Of a DNA stretch of 64,000 bases, positions 26,402 to 35,078 are shown in pieces. Both the position numbers and the translations under genes were made by a program. The stretch comes from Bacillota bacterium (GTDB lineage Bacteria > Bacillota > Clostridia > Lachnospirales > Lachnospiraceae): assembly GCA_023407575.1 (NCBI GenBank), contig JAEYLX010000075.1, positions 372,001 through 436,000 of the forward strand, given 5' to 3'. The notes under the pieces were generated by a model. That model was not told the DNA's origin. It did no database searches and saw nothing but the letters and a program-made list of their open reading frames with translations. Position 1 is the stretch's first letter; every line of letters begins with the position of its first letter.

Positions 26402-27523
26402 CTACGTTTCTCCTTTTATCATTATCTGTAAAAGCTCCAGTGCACCACTGCTTTTAGCCAGTTCGCCAAAATCATTGGAATACATAATACATTCCACCTG
26501 CATTTTTCCTGCAGCACGTTTGTTAAGATAGAAGCAGGCTTTTGAAAGAATATACTCCATGGCAGGAGCTAACTTATCACTTTCTCTTAATCGTTCCAGT
26601 GCTTCCTCTGTGGTGACACAGGAGAGTATTTCTCTTGCAAGCAGGCCACTTATTCCAGCTTGTAACCCTGCTGCTGCCATCAGCTCCATACGGCAATCTC
26701 CCTCTTTTGAGTGAGTATTCATTATTCCGCCTGAGAGTTTTATCAGCTTGCCGATATGACCGGTTAGCAGTACTTTCTCAAAGCCTAATTCCAATGCCAT
26801 ATCGATGGTATCTCCAATGAAATTACTGCACTTAACACTTCGATCTAAATTATATTGATAAGTATTTTTCATAAAGGTCAGTCCATAATTTCCTGGTGAA
26901 ATAACAATTGCTTTATGCCCTTCTTCTTTTCTAACATTCAACTCAACCCGAATGGTAGCTAACAGTGCTTGACTGCTCATTGGCTCAACAATTCCCGTAG
27001 TTCCTAGAATCGAAATACCTCCAACGATACCGAGTCTAGGATTAAAGGTTTTATCCGCCAGATTTTCTCCTTCCGGGACAGAGATTACCACTTGTATTTC
27101 ACCTCTGTAATCTGTAAGATCACAGACCTGCTCCACCTCTTTTTTAATCATTTCCCTGGGAACATGATTGATGGCCGCATTACCCACCGGTTGATCCAAG
27201 CCTCTTTTTGTCACTCGGCCAACACCTTTTCCTCCATCAACAATAATACAAGGTCTCTCACTTTTATTGCCATTAAGACTTAAGGTAACCGTTGCAAATA
27301 TAAGTGTTCCTGTGGTAATATCCGGATCGTCGCCACCATCTTTTCTCACGGCGCAGCTGACCATAGTTTCTGTTCTGGTTATTTCTTCTATCTTTGTATC
27401 AAAGGGGATGCCTTTCGGTGTATCGATTGTTATGAAATTCTTCTCATTCCCAGTTAGCAACATATAGGTTGCCGCTTTTGCAGCAGCAGCTGCACAACTT
27501 CCGGTAGTAAATCCATAGCGCAT
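26402..27523 (-). CDS. cbiD: Cobalt-precorrin-5B C1-methyltransferase
   Basis: A 373-residue enzyme specific to the anaerobic pathway. It begins MRYGFTTGSCAAAAAKAATY, the CbiD signature, and continues VRKDGGDDPDITTGT, GKGVGRVTKRGLDQPVGNAA, GIVGGISILGTTGIVEPMS and GHIGKLIKLSGGIMNTHSKE. It starts two bases after the cbiC stop. Its presence, with CbiG and CbiK, fixes the route as oxygen-independent. Confidence 0.96.
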   Translation of the reverse strand: MRYGFTTGSCAAAAAKAATYMLLTGNEKNFITIDTPKGIPFDTKIEEITRTETMVSCAVRKDGGDDPDITTGTLIFATVTLSLNGNKSERPCIIVDGGKGVGRVTKRGLDQPVGNAAINHVPREMIKKEVEQVCDLTDYRGEIQVVISVPEGENLADKTFNPRLGIVGGISILGTTGIVEPMSSQALLATIRVELNVRKEEGHKAIVISPGNYGLTFMKNTYQYNLDRSVKCSNFIGDTIDMALELGFEKVLLTGHIGKLIKLSGGIMNTHSKEGDCRMELMAAAGLQAGISGLLAREILSCVTTEEALERLRESDKLAPAMEYILSKACFYLNKRAAGKMQVECIMYSNDFGELAKSSGALELLQIMIKGET

Positions 27524-27525
27524 AA

Positions 27526-28161
27526 CTATCTCCCCAGTTCATAAAGTATTGCATTGCAAATTGCTGCCGCTACATTACTGCCGCCTTTTCTGCCTTGATT
27601 AATGATGTAGGGTATGTCTGTATGTAAGATTAATTCCTTTGCGGCTACCACATTTACAAATCCAACTGGGACTCCAATAATAAAAGCAGGTGTAAAGATT
27701 TTATTTTCATACATTTCATATAATTGAATTAGTGCTGTCGGCGCATTTCCTATAGCAAAGATAACCGGCTTTTCAAGCTTGGCTGCCATTTCCATACTTA
27801 CCGTTGCTCTGGTTACATTTCTCTCTTTTGCTATCTCTGCAACGTTATCCTCAGCCATAAAGCAGTGTGCTGCTCCACCGTAACGGGCTAATACTTTTTT
27901 ATTTACTCCGGCAAGTGCCATATTTGTATCTGTAACAATATCCGCTCCTGCTAAAATTAGTTTTTTGGCAATTTCAACAGCACCTTCGGAGAACGTAAGG
28001 GTATCCGCATATTCAAAATCAGCACTGGTATGAATAACACGTTTTGTTACCATCGCCTGTTCAGGTTTCAGTGTAATGTTATGCTCCAATAGCTCCTCTG
28101 TTATTATTTCAAAGCTTCGTTTCTCAATCTCATTAGGTAAAACAAATTCTATATTCTGCAA
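27526..28161 (-). CDS. cbiC: Cobalt-precorrin-8 methylmutase
   Basis: A 211-residue enzyme that moves the methyl group from C11 to C12, giving cobyrinate. VIHTSADFEYADTLTFSEGA carries the catalytic His. IVTDTNMALAGVNKKVLAR, AIGNAPTALIQLYEM, GVPVGFVNVVAAKELI and NQGRKGGSNVAAAICNAIL are all family blocks. It uses a TTG start with AAGGAGG upstream. It is the first gene after the cobalamin riboswitch. Confidence 0.95.
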   Translation of the reverse strand: MQNIEFVLPNEIEKRSFEIITEELLEHNITLKPEQAMVTKRVIHTSADFEYADTLTFSEGAVEIAKKLILAGADIVTDTNMALAGVNKKVLARYGGAAHCFMAEDNVAEIAKERNVTRATVSMEMAAKLEKPVIFAIGNAPTALIQLYEMYENKIFTPAFIIGVPVGFVNVVAAKELILHTDIPYIINQGRKGGSNVAAAICNAILYELGR

Positions 28162-28184
28162 CCTTTTGCCTCCTTTTTAACAAC

Positions 28185-28216
28185 AAAAAACCCCATGCCA
28201 CAAAAATGGCATGGGG
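28185..28216 (-). terminator. Riboswitch-controlled terminator before cbiC
   Basis: On the minus strand a 10-bp stem, CCCCATGCCA with a six-base loop and TGGCATGGGG, is followed by TTTTTTG. It lies between the cobalamin aptamer and the cbiC start codon and is the expected expression platform for premature termination when cobalamin is bound. Confidence 0.92.
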
Positions 28217-28289
28217 TATAAAAAGACGTAGTCAGACCTGTCCCTATCTATCCATTCCAAACCAGTTTCTCGTGGTTGTAGTAACTTCA

Positions 28290-28470
28290 TATAAGGCAGG
28301 TCTCCTGGCTGAAAGATCATAACTTACGGCAGCCTTCCCAATTAATATCAGTGACTTATTTGCCGCAAACTCCCTTATCACAGTGACGAGTTCGTACAGG
28401 ATTTGCACCTGTTTCCCTTTTCATCAGAACCAAGCATATGCTTTTTCTGACACCTTAGATGTATTTAGTT
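28290..28470 (-). promoter_or_regulatory. Cobalamin riboswitch (aptamer)
   Basis: The minus strand contains the conserved core: GGGAAACAGGTGCAAATCCTG, GTCACTGTGATAAGGGAG, a GGGAAGGCTGCC segment, and the B12 box AGCCAGGAGACCTGCC (28295-28310). It is followed by the terminator hairpin at 28185-28216. It controls the whole cobalamin and cobalt-uptake operon downstream. The ends of the aptamer are approximate. Confidence 0.95.
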
Positions 28471-28480
28471 TTCCTTATGT

Positions 28481-28509
28481 ATTATATAGCAGTTGGCTAA
28501 GTTTAACAA
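28481..28509 (-). promoter_or_regulatory. Promoter of the cobalamin operon
   Basis: On the minus strand TTGTTA (28504-28509) and TATAAT (28481-28486) have 17-base spacing. Transcription would start near 28474, just before the riboswitch aptamer. Confidence 0.8.
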
Positions 28510-28636
28510 GTATTTTCTGTTAATCCTATCAAAGGTATAAGGAAGTCCCCACCTGTGTTATTAATGGAAATAGCTTTTCCTCATAAATAATCCCTTATAA
28601 TTCACCCCTGGTAGTTCATTTCTCCAAATAGAAACT

Positions 28637-28663
28637 GCAGCTATCACAGGATACAATAGCTGC
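28637..28663 (-). terminator. Possible terminator of the daptide-like operon
   Basis: An 8-bp stem, GCAGCTAT and ATAGCTGC with an 11-base loop, lies 45 bases after the GPP34 stop codon. The T tail is weak (GTTTCTATTT). It separates the RiPP operon from the cobalamin promoter. Confidence 0.4.
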
Positions 28664-28707
28664 TGATTCAAAATTTTATATGCTATTTAACAAGTAAAAA
28701 TACTAAA

Positions 28708-29394
28708 TTATAATACAGTACTTGTTATAACTGCCAGGATGATTCCAAGTATATCATCCATTACTTCCAGTGTAGCACGTACAATTGGCTCTGAGCTATT
28801 TGTTAACACGTTATCAATCTCCTGTTTTAATGTCTTGTTTTCTTCCTTTGAAAAGTAGATATTGAGCAACCCGGTTTTCTGAAGAACCTTGGCAAGTACA
28901 ACTCTATCAATATCACTCGCTTCAGCTGTTATATTATGTCTAATCCCCTCTACAATCATCTTTACTTTCTCATCTGTCACATTGAGAACTACCTTTTCCC
29001 GGTTAAAAAAGCCCTTTTTTGTATCCTGCTGTAATTCACCCTGCTCCGTCAAATACAAGGTAATATCATCAAGACACTGGTTGTAATAATGACTGGAAAT
29101 TGTGAAGGAAAATGTATATATGATATCAGAAATTGTTTTTTTCTCAGAGAACTTCACTGCCTCATATAACTGACTCAGGTGTTTCAATTCAACTGGCAGG
29201 TTCCTCTTCACAGACAATTTAATATCATCCCTTTGCTTTTCGTCAGGAAGAATTTCTAATACCTCGTGTTTTACCAGTTCATACAATCCCAGTGAAAAGG
29301 TACCTCCCAAAAGATCATAATCAATTAAAATGTTTGGATACTTATTTTGATTAATTGCAAGTAATACAAACTGACCAGTAACGGAATTATTCAT
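28708..29394 (-). CDS. GPP34 (GOLPH3-like) family protein
   Basis: A protein of about 228 residues that resembles the GPP34 fold: QFVLLAINQNKYPNILIDYD near the start, then LLGGTFSLGLYELVKHEVLE, YNQCLDDITLYLTEQGELQQ and DRVVLAKVLQKTGLLNIYFS. Eukaryotic relatives bind phosphoinositides and retain glycosyltransferases in the Golgi. Bacterial members are of unknown function and are found in some natural-product clusters. It is the last gene of the RiPP operon, 95 bases after the NRPS fusion gene, from ATG 29394 with AAAGGAGAACA. A lipid- or membrane-associated role with the glycosyltransferase is possible but unproven. Confidence 0.75.
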   Translation of the reverse strand: MNNSVTGQFVLLAINQNKYPNILIDYDLLGGTFSLGLYELVKHEVLEILPDEKQRDDIKLSVKRNLPVELKHLSQLYEAVKFSEKKTISDIIYTFSFTISSHYYNQCLDDITLYLTEQGELQQDTKKGFFNREKVVLNVTDEKVKMIVEGIRHNITAEASDIDRVVLAKVLQKTGLLNIYFSKEENKTLKQEIDNVLTNSSEPIVRATLEVMDDILGIILAVITSTVL

Positions 29395-29488
29395 AGGTGT
29401 TCTCCTTTTATTATATTTACAATCTATAGATTGCATTAATTATATTGACGAAACACAATAGTATATGTCAAAGTTCTTTGTTGTAGTA

Positions 29489-32400
29489 TTAGCAAGGATC
29501 TAAGGAAATCTGCATAACATCCTCCTTTATCCTGGCAATTACGATATTTTGCTTCCATTCATTAAGATAGCTTTCAATAAGAGCAGTAATATTTTCAAAA
29601 CTCAAATAATTAAGGTTGTATAAAACAGAAATTTCCAAATATTTTCCATAGTCAAAGATTCTAAGGGAAAAGGGATTGTAAACCCCCACACATTCAAATG
29701 GATAGATATAATTCCATAATGAATTCTTTTTAAAATTATAAAGCTTTTGATAATCAAAAATAGCAGAACCGCATAAAATCTTATCTCTTATTTCCTGGCT
29801 CCTGCTGTTATTGTCCAAAAACCCATTCTCATTGCTTCGAAGCACTTTTAAATTATATTCAATCTCATGAATTAATTTACAAAAATCATTATTAAAATCA
29901 ATGCTCCCAGAGATAAAGGCTATTAGGTAAGAGAAGTATCCTATCGTATCCACAGGCATAACTCTGCTTCGTCCGGAAGTAAAAAACAGTAAAGACGGAT
30001 TTTGAACCTCCTCCTGTCTATGAAGGATTTTAAGCAAAAGAGTAAAGAGAACCGTGAACTCACCCACTTCCATAGCCCTGCAAAAGCTCCTTAGCTCCTC
30101 TGAAAAATCAGGTCCAAGCTTGTAGGCACAATTACAAAAGTTAATTTGCGTTGTATATTGTAATGATTCATTTTTTACAAACAAATGCCGATACTTATGG
30201 GTACCTGACATGTTAGCAATGATTTTTTTCCAATTTGGAAGCTCTGCAGCTTTAAGTGATTTTTTCCATAATTCAGCTTCCTTTCGCATATCATCACTTA
30301 AAAGATATTGATTTTGTTTTTTAATGTATTCACTGAAATGGTTCTGCCTGATAACGCTATCCAGAGAAATATCCGATTTTTTATAAAACAGTTCCAGATC
30401 TCTCATAAAATACATTAAAGACAGGTAATCAAATACCGTATGATGAATTGCCAATGCCAGCAAATCATTGGTTTTCCCTTTATAATATAGCATTTTTATG
30501 TGGGGTGGATGATTCCAGCCTGTCCTATCAAAATCTGCATTAATTGATTGAATCGTCTCTGTATTTAACTCCGAACCAATGCTTATGCTGTGAAAAGCAT
30601 CGGATACATAACTGTTTGGGCATATTTTAATATTCTGAACCTGTGTATCTGACAAATTAATACGAAGATGATTTCCATTCTCCTGAAAATTCATCTGCAA
30701 GGCATCATATTTTTTCTGTACTTTTACAAAAGCCTTATTAAGCCGGGAAATATCAATTCCTTTTTGAATAGGTATATAATATATCATTTCATTGAATAGC
30801 TGAAAAAAGCCCTCAGCTTTATTGATTTGTTCCAGTTTAATCAGATATTTTTGCATTGGCAGAGCATTCATAATTCTATTTTTATTTTTTGGTAGAAAGG
30901 GTTCCGTGGACTTGATATGTTTATTTTCTTTAAGGAGGGTTAATTTCTTTTTCACCAATTGATATATCTCACATAGGTTTAATCTTAAGTGCCATTCGTC
31001 ATTGTCAATTTTTATTTGAAACTCACTTTCTATCTCTGCTAATAAAGCGTAGGACATAAGTGAATCAAACCCTAATAATATCAAGCTACGGTCAGGTAAT
31101 ACTGACATGTGAGAAATCTCTTCGGCGCATTTACAAAGCTTCACATAATCCGTTTCTGTTGCTAACTGCGTTGTTATTGATAAAGCTTCCGTGTGATATT
31201 TTAATGAATGTACCTTATAATCCGGTAACTGTGCTTTATCAATTTTTCCGTTATTATTTAACGGATAGGAATTCACTGGAACAAAAAACTGAGGAAGCAT
31301 ATAATCGGGCAACTTTTTTTCTATATAGTTCACTAACTGTTCGTAAATAACAGGTTCGCCATTTGCTATATAATAAGCAACCAGCTTTTTATCCGATATG
31401 GTGCCAGTGTTAAAGTCCTCCATCAAAAAGACCCGACAAAATCGAATTCCGTCAAAATCTTCTATCGTCTTTTCGATTTCACTTGTCTCTATTCTATAGC
31501 CTTTATATTTAATCTGGTTGTCGATTCGACCCTTATAATATAGACAGGAGTCCTTACCCCAGTAACCCAGATCACCGGTCTTATACATTTTCTGTGATGA
31601 ATTTAAAATATCTTCTACAAATGCGGCCTTTGTCAGTAATTCATCATTAATATAACCCAATCCTACTCCTACTCCTGAAATCCATATTTCACCTGTAACA
31701 CCTGGTGCAACTAACCGTTTGTTCTCATCCAGAATATACACTAGCGTATTCTGAATAGGCTTACCGATTGGAATAACAGGATACTTTTCTTCTATTTCCT
31801 TATTCAGAAAGAACAGAGTTGTCTCAACGGTACACTCCGTAGGACCATAGCAATTCGTAACAAAGATCTCGGGGCAAATTTTAAAAAAATTATGAATGGT
31901 ATCTTTCTTTAATTCTTCCCCTGCAGACATATAGTGCTTTAGTGTCAGCTTTACCTCCAAATTATGCTTCAGATACTGATTTAGCATATCCATTATTAAA
32001 GGTGTCCCGTCGCATACATCCAGCTTATTTAGTTGTTGTACTAGAGCTGCAGGACGCGCTTTTATGTCTTTCGGTATAATATGCAGGGTATGACCCAACA
32101 GTAAGGCGGGGAAAATCTGCTGTACCGAAAGATCAAAGGAAAAGGATGCCATCACCCCGATATCAATTGTATCTTTATGAAATCGGTTGAATACCTCCTC
32201 CTGCATTGCCCTGGTTAAATTTAATACAGCCTGCTGCTTTATCACAGCCCCTTTAGGTTTCCCCGTAGAGCCAGAGGTAAACATAACATAAGCTGCTTCA
32301 CTGTTTGAAGTCCTCTCACTATGCATGCAATTTATATCGTTATTACTTTTTGGCTGGATTAAATTCTCATACAGTAATATGGGGATAGGAAAAGGCAACT

Positions 32401-33478
32401 CATTATGAAGTGCTTCTGTTACGATTATAAATTCTGCCTTTGATTTTTCTACCATATAGAACAGTCTTTCCATCGGAAGCGTCTCATCCAACGGCAAATA
32501 AAAGCATCCCGCCTTTAAAACTGCCAGAAAGGAAACAATATGACTAATTTCTCTGGAGCACATTAGTGCGATACAGCTACCCGGTTTACAACCGGAGGCC
32601 ATTAGCTGCTCACAAACAATTCCTGAACTCTCATAGAGTTCCTGATACGTTATAGTCCTGTCATTACAAACAACTGCTATTTTATCAGGATTCCTCTTCG
32701 CACACAAATAGAAAACCTCAGCTATATTATCAAAATCCTGGATTGATTTATAAGGATTGCTTAAGGCATACAGATCCTCTGCGTTATTTACATTGCAATA
32801 ATTCGTATGACACAGGTAAGCATAGGAATGTTTTCCCTGCTCCTGGGCAAAGTAAAAAAGATCCACCAACTGAAGCTCATTTTTCATTCCCATATAGACT
32901 CTATCATAAAACTCCTTCAGTATTGTCCCTGGAATTGCCAGCACTCCTGTACCAATCAAATTATTAAAGGGTAATTCCGGTTTTTCAACCGCATTGAGAA
33001 TTACCATATCCGATCCAAGCTCAATGCTATAGTTCTTTTTTATTTTATTCAAATCATTGGTTGGTACGGCAATCGCACAAATGGAATTCCTATAAAAATC
33101 ATAGAACTCTACAAAGGATTTAATATCAGCATTCTCGATATATTCATCCCCCAGCATCAACAATATATCCTGTTGAAATAAATCCTCCCTTGAATTAACC
33201 GCGTAAAGACCGCCGATAATTCCTTTATTTTGAGGAGATTGGATACAATACACAACAGGTATTCCTTCATAAAAAGTACCGAAGTAATCTTGTATTTCAG
33301 TCTCATCAGTATGTATCACTACATAAATTCTCTCAATTCCAGGGCATTGCCTGTACATTTCAAATTTATACTTTAGTAGCGGCGTCCCCCCGTTTACAGG
33401 TAGCATACATTTACTCCTGCAAGCTTTAACTTTTCCGAGTCTTTCTCCGTTTCCCGCAGTTAATATTATTCCAATCAT
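29489..33478 (-). CDS. Nucleotidyltransferase fused to an NRPS A-T-C module
   Basis: A 1329-residue multidomain enzyme. Residues 1-~235 are a GlmU/RmlA-type nucleotidyltransferase (MIGIILTAGNGERLG and KCMLPVNGGTPLLKYKFEMY). Residues ~255-750 are an adenylation domain with A3 FTSGSTGKPKGA near 400, A5 NCYGPTECT near 543, A7 YKTGDLGYW and A10 NNNGKIDK. A carrier domain follows, with LGFDSLMSY and the pantetheinyl Ser at about 806. The rest is a condensation domain with HHTVFDY at 1012. A sugar-nucleotide enzyme on the same chain as an amino-acid-loading module is unusual. No thioesterase domain is present, so release would need the C domain or another enzyme. The substrate code was not decoded. 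The start overlaps the glycosyltransferase stop by one base (TAATG). Confidence 0.9.
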   Translation of the reverse strand: MIGIILTAGNGERLGKVKACRSKCMLPVNGGTPLLKYKFEMYRQCPGIERIYVVIHTDETEIQDYFGTFYEGIPVVYCIQSPQNKGIIGGLYAVNSREDLFQQDILLMLGDEYIENADIKSFVEFYDFYRNSICAIAVPTNDLNKIKKNYSIELGSDMVILNAVEKPELPFNNLIGTGVLAIPGTILKEFYDRVYMGMKNELQLVDLFYFAQEQGKHSYAYLCHTNYCNVNNAEDLYALSNPYKSIQDFDNIAEVFYLCAKRNPDKIAVVCNDRTITYQELYESSGIVCEQLMASGCKPGSCIALMCSREISHIVSFLAVLKAGCFYLPLDETLPMERLFYMVEKSKAEFIIVTEALHNELPFPIPILLYENLIQPKSNNDINCMHSERTSNSEAAYVMFTSGSTGKPKGAVIKQQAVLNLTRAMQEEVFNRFHKDTIDIGVMASFSFDLSVQQIFPALLLGHTLHIIPKDIKARPAALVQQLNKLDVCDGTPLIMDMLNQYLKHNLEVKLTLKHYMSAGEELKKDTIHNFFKICPEIFVTNCYGPTECTVETTLFFLNKEIEEKYPVIPIGKPIQNTLVYILDENKRLVAPGVTGEIWISGVGVGLGYINDELLTKAAFVEDILNSSQKMYKTGDLGYWGKDSCLYYKGRIDNQIKYKGYRIETSEIEKTIEDFDGIRFCRVFLMEDFNTGTISDKKLVAYYIANGEPVIYEQLVNYIEKKLPDYMLPQFFVPVNSYPLNNNGKIDKAQLPDYKVHSLKYHTEALSITTQLATETDYVKLCKCAEEISHMSVLPDRSLILLGFDSLMSYALLAEIESEFQIKIDNDEWHLRLNLCEIYQLVKKKLTLLKENKHIKSTEPFLPKNKNRIMNALPMQKYLIKLEQINKAEGFFQLFNEMIYYIPIQKGIDISRLNKAFVKVQKKYDALQMNFQENGNHLRINLSDTQVQNIKICPNSYVSDAFHSISIGSELNTETIQSINADFDRTGWNHPPHIKMLYYKGKTNDLLALAIHHTVFDYLSLMYFMRDLELFYKKSDISLDSVIRQNHFSEYIKKQNQYLLSDDMRKEAELWKKSLKAAELPNWKKIIANMSGTHKYRHLFVKNESLQYTTQINFCNCAYKLGPDFSEELRSFCRAMEVGEFTVLFTLLLKILHRQEEVQNPSLLFFTSGRSRVMPVDTIGYFSYLIAFISGSIDFNNDFCKLIHEIEYNLKVLRSNENGFLDNNSRSQEIRDKILCGSAIFDYQKLYNFKKNSLWNYIYPFECVGVYNPFSLRIFDYGKYLEISVLYNLNYLSFENITALIESYLNEWKQNIVIARIKEDVMQISLDPC

Positions 33479-34683
33479 TATAATTCCTCGCACTTTCGAA
33501 TAATCTGATGGATACCAGTCTTGTTCCAATATTCATTTAGTTCATTCTTTATCCGTCGAATGCCGATCAGATACCTTTCATAATTTCTCATAATATCATC
33601 GCATTTATTCCTGATTTCCTCCTTATTGATGGGTCGTTCCTCTGCCATAAGTCCTGCACCATACCTTACAAGTGCACTACCAACCTGATATTCAGGAAAA
33701 CTGGAGGGTATCACTAACATAGGTGTCTCACAAAAAATAGCCTCTCGTACTCCTGTAATCCCTCCATGCGTAATAAAAAGAGTTGCTCTAGATAACTCAT
33801 CAATTTGGTTTGCGTAGTTCATAATGTGTAGATTCTTATTACGACTGTGTGTGATATGATTATTATTTCCAAGACTAACCCTGATCCTATATTTATCATT
33901 GTCTTGATGAATGCTTCCCAGGGTATCTTCCAAAAGACCGTTGCTATAGCTGTTCGTTATTGTCCCTCGGGATATGTATATGGTATTTGTTTCCTTGCAG
34001 ATGGTAGGATTAAGCGTAAACCCCAGATAGCTTTTATGCTCTGGAATCATTTCAAACTCATCCTGTAATAAAGGGGAATGATATGCAAAATATAGTTTCT
34101 TGTATCCATCCTGCCTGCCCTGTTTTGTTTTATTTCGTTGAAGGTTAAGAAGTCCGTCAAAAGTCATTGAATAGGTCGTCTCTTTTCTTACGATATCTTC
34201 ATAATACTTCTGAAAACTCCTGCTTTTTTGGAGTGAGGGAATATAGGCAGAGCAATTTAATTCGATAACTGGACAGTTTAAATACTGAAAGAGAGGTTCA
34301 CCGAAGGTAATCTGAGAATCAGATAGAATAATTTCAGGACGGAAGGCATTGATTACTTCAAGATATTGGTTTAAAAAGATGTTTCCTTGTCTAATCGCCT
34401 CCGAGCTGCGCAACTGTGTCAAAGTACTGTCCGTGAGGAAGGAATAATACTGATTGGCAGCCTGCTGCCTGTTATTGGCGTCAGGTCCAACTTCATGGCA
34501 AAACTGCAGGATTTCTTCCGGATAACTGAAGAACTGGATATTTTCATAGTATATTAACTTTCTATAGGCACTATCACAGAACAGTAGAATAGGAACCTTT
34601 CTCCGAGATAATTCCTCAAGTAGCTTCAGATTAGGATTAACATGTCCTCTCAGAGGCATCATTAAAAAGAGAAGTCTTTTCAT
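33478..34683 (-). CDS. MGT-type glycosyltransferase of the RiPP operon
   Basis: A 401-residue GT1/GT-B family protein of the macrolide glycosyltransferase type. It opens RLLFLMMPLRGHVNPNLKLL and has the acceptor-side segment FLTDSTLTQLRSSEAIRQG. The C-terminal nucleotide-sugar site is NYANQIDELSRATLFITHGG followed by GITGVREAIFCETPMLVIPS, the His-Gly-Gly-x6-Glu pattern of UDP-sugar binding. It is coupled to the 132-residue gene by an ATGA overlap, with GGAGGAG upstream. Its acceptor might be the modified peptide or an NRPS-derived unit. A second enzyme of this family sits at 52483-53661. Confidence 0.85.
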   Translation of the reverse strand: MKRLLFLMMPLRGHVNPNLKLLEELSRRKVPILLFCDSAYRKLIYYENIQFFSYPEEILQFCHEVGPDANNRQQAANQYYSFLTDSTLTQLRSSEAIRQGNIFLNQYLEVINAFRPEIILSDSQITFGEPLFQYLNCPVIELNCSAYIPSLQKSRSFQKYYEDIVRKETTYSMTFDGLLNLQRNKTKQGRQDGYKKLYFAYHSPLLQDEFEMIPEHKSYLGFTLNPTICKETNTIYISRGTITNSYSNGLLEDTLGSIHQDNDKYRIRVSLGNNNHITHSRNKNLHIMNYANQIDELSRATLFITHGGITGVREAIFCETPMLVIPSSFPEYQVGSALVRYGAGLMAEERPINKEEIRNKCDDIMRNYERYLIGIRRIKNELNEYWNKTGIHQIIRKCEEL

Positions 34684-35078
34684 AAAATAAATATCTCCTC
34701 CACTTCTTCTTTGGGAATATAAATGCACATTCTTTGATTTGTTACCGGTGCAATCCAATAACCCTCTCCTGCTTCCTCCTCTATATTATCAATAAGCTGA
34801 CCCCGATAACTCACTCCTCCCTTCACCCGTACCAGTACAATATCCTGATCGGAAAGGTTCGTGCTGGAAGTGTATTGCAGATTATACTGTTCTGCCATAA
34901 ACTCTTCCTTGTTACCATTTTCATGATAAATTGTATGTATCTGATCTCTGTGAAAAAAGATACATACCTCTGATTTTTTACTTGGCTTTAACCCGATCCA
35001 CTCACTTTCTTTATGGCTAATCAATCGATTACCGGCAAACATTACGCCGTAAGAGTTAATGATTAATATATACTCCAT
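34680..35078 (-). CDS. Unknown 132-residue protein of the RiPP operon
   Basis: I do not recognise this protein. It is soluble and beta-rich, with no membrane helix. It reads like a small barrel: MEYILIINSYGVMFAGNRLI, then VCIFFHRDQIHTIYHENGNK, and VLVRVKGGVSYRGQLIDNIE. It is cotranscribed and coupled at both ends: its ATG overlaps the radical SAM stop by one base (TAATG) and its stop overlaps the glycosyltransferase start (ATGA), so it probably acts with those enzymes. Confidence 0.65.
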   Translation of the reverse strand: MEYILIINSYGVMFAGNRLISHKESEWIGLKPSKKSEVCIFFHRDQIHTIYHENGNKEEFMAEQYNLQYTSSTNLSDQDIVLVRVKGGVSYRGQLIDNIEEEAGEGYWIAPVTNQRMCIYIPKEEVEEIFIL

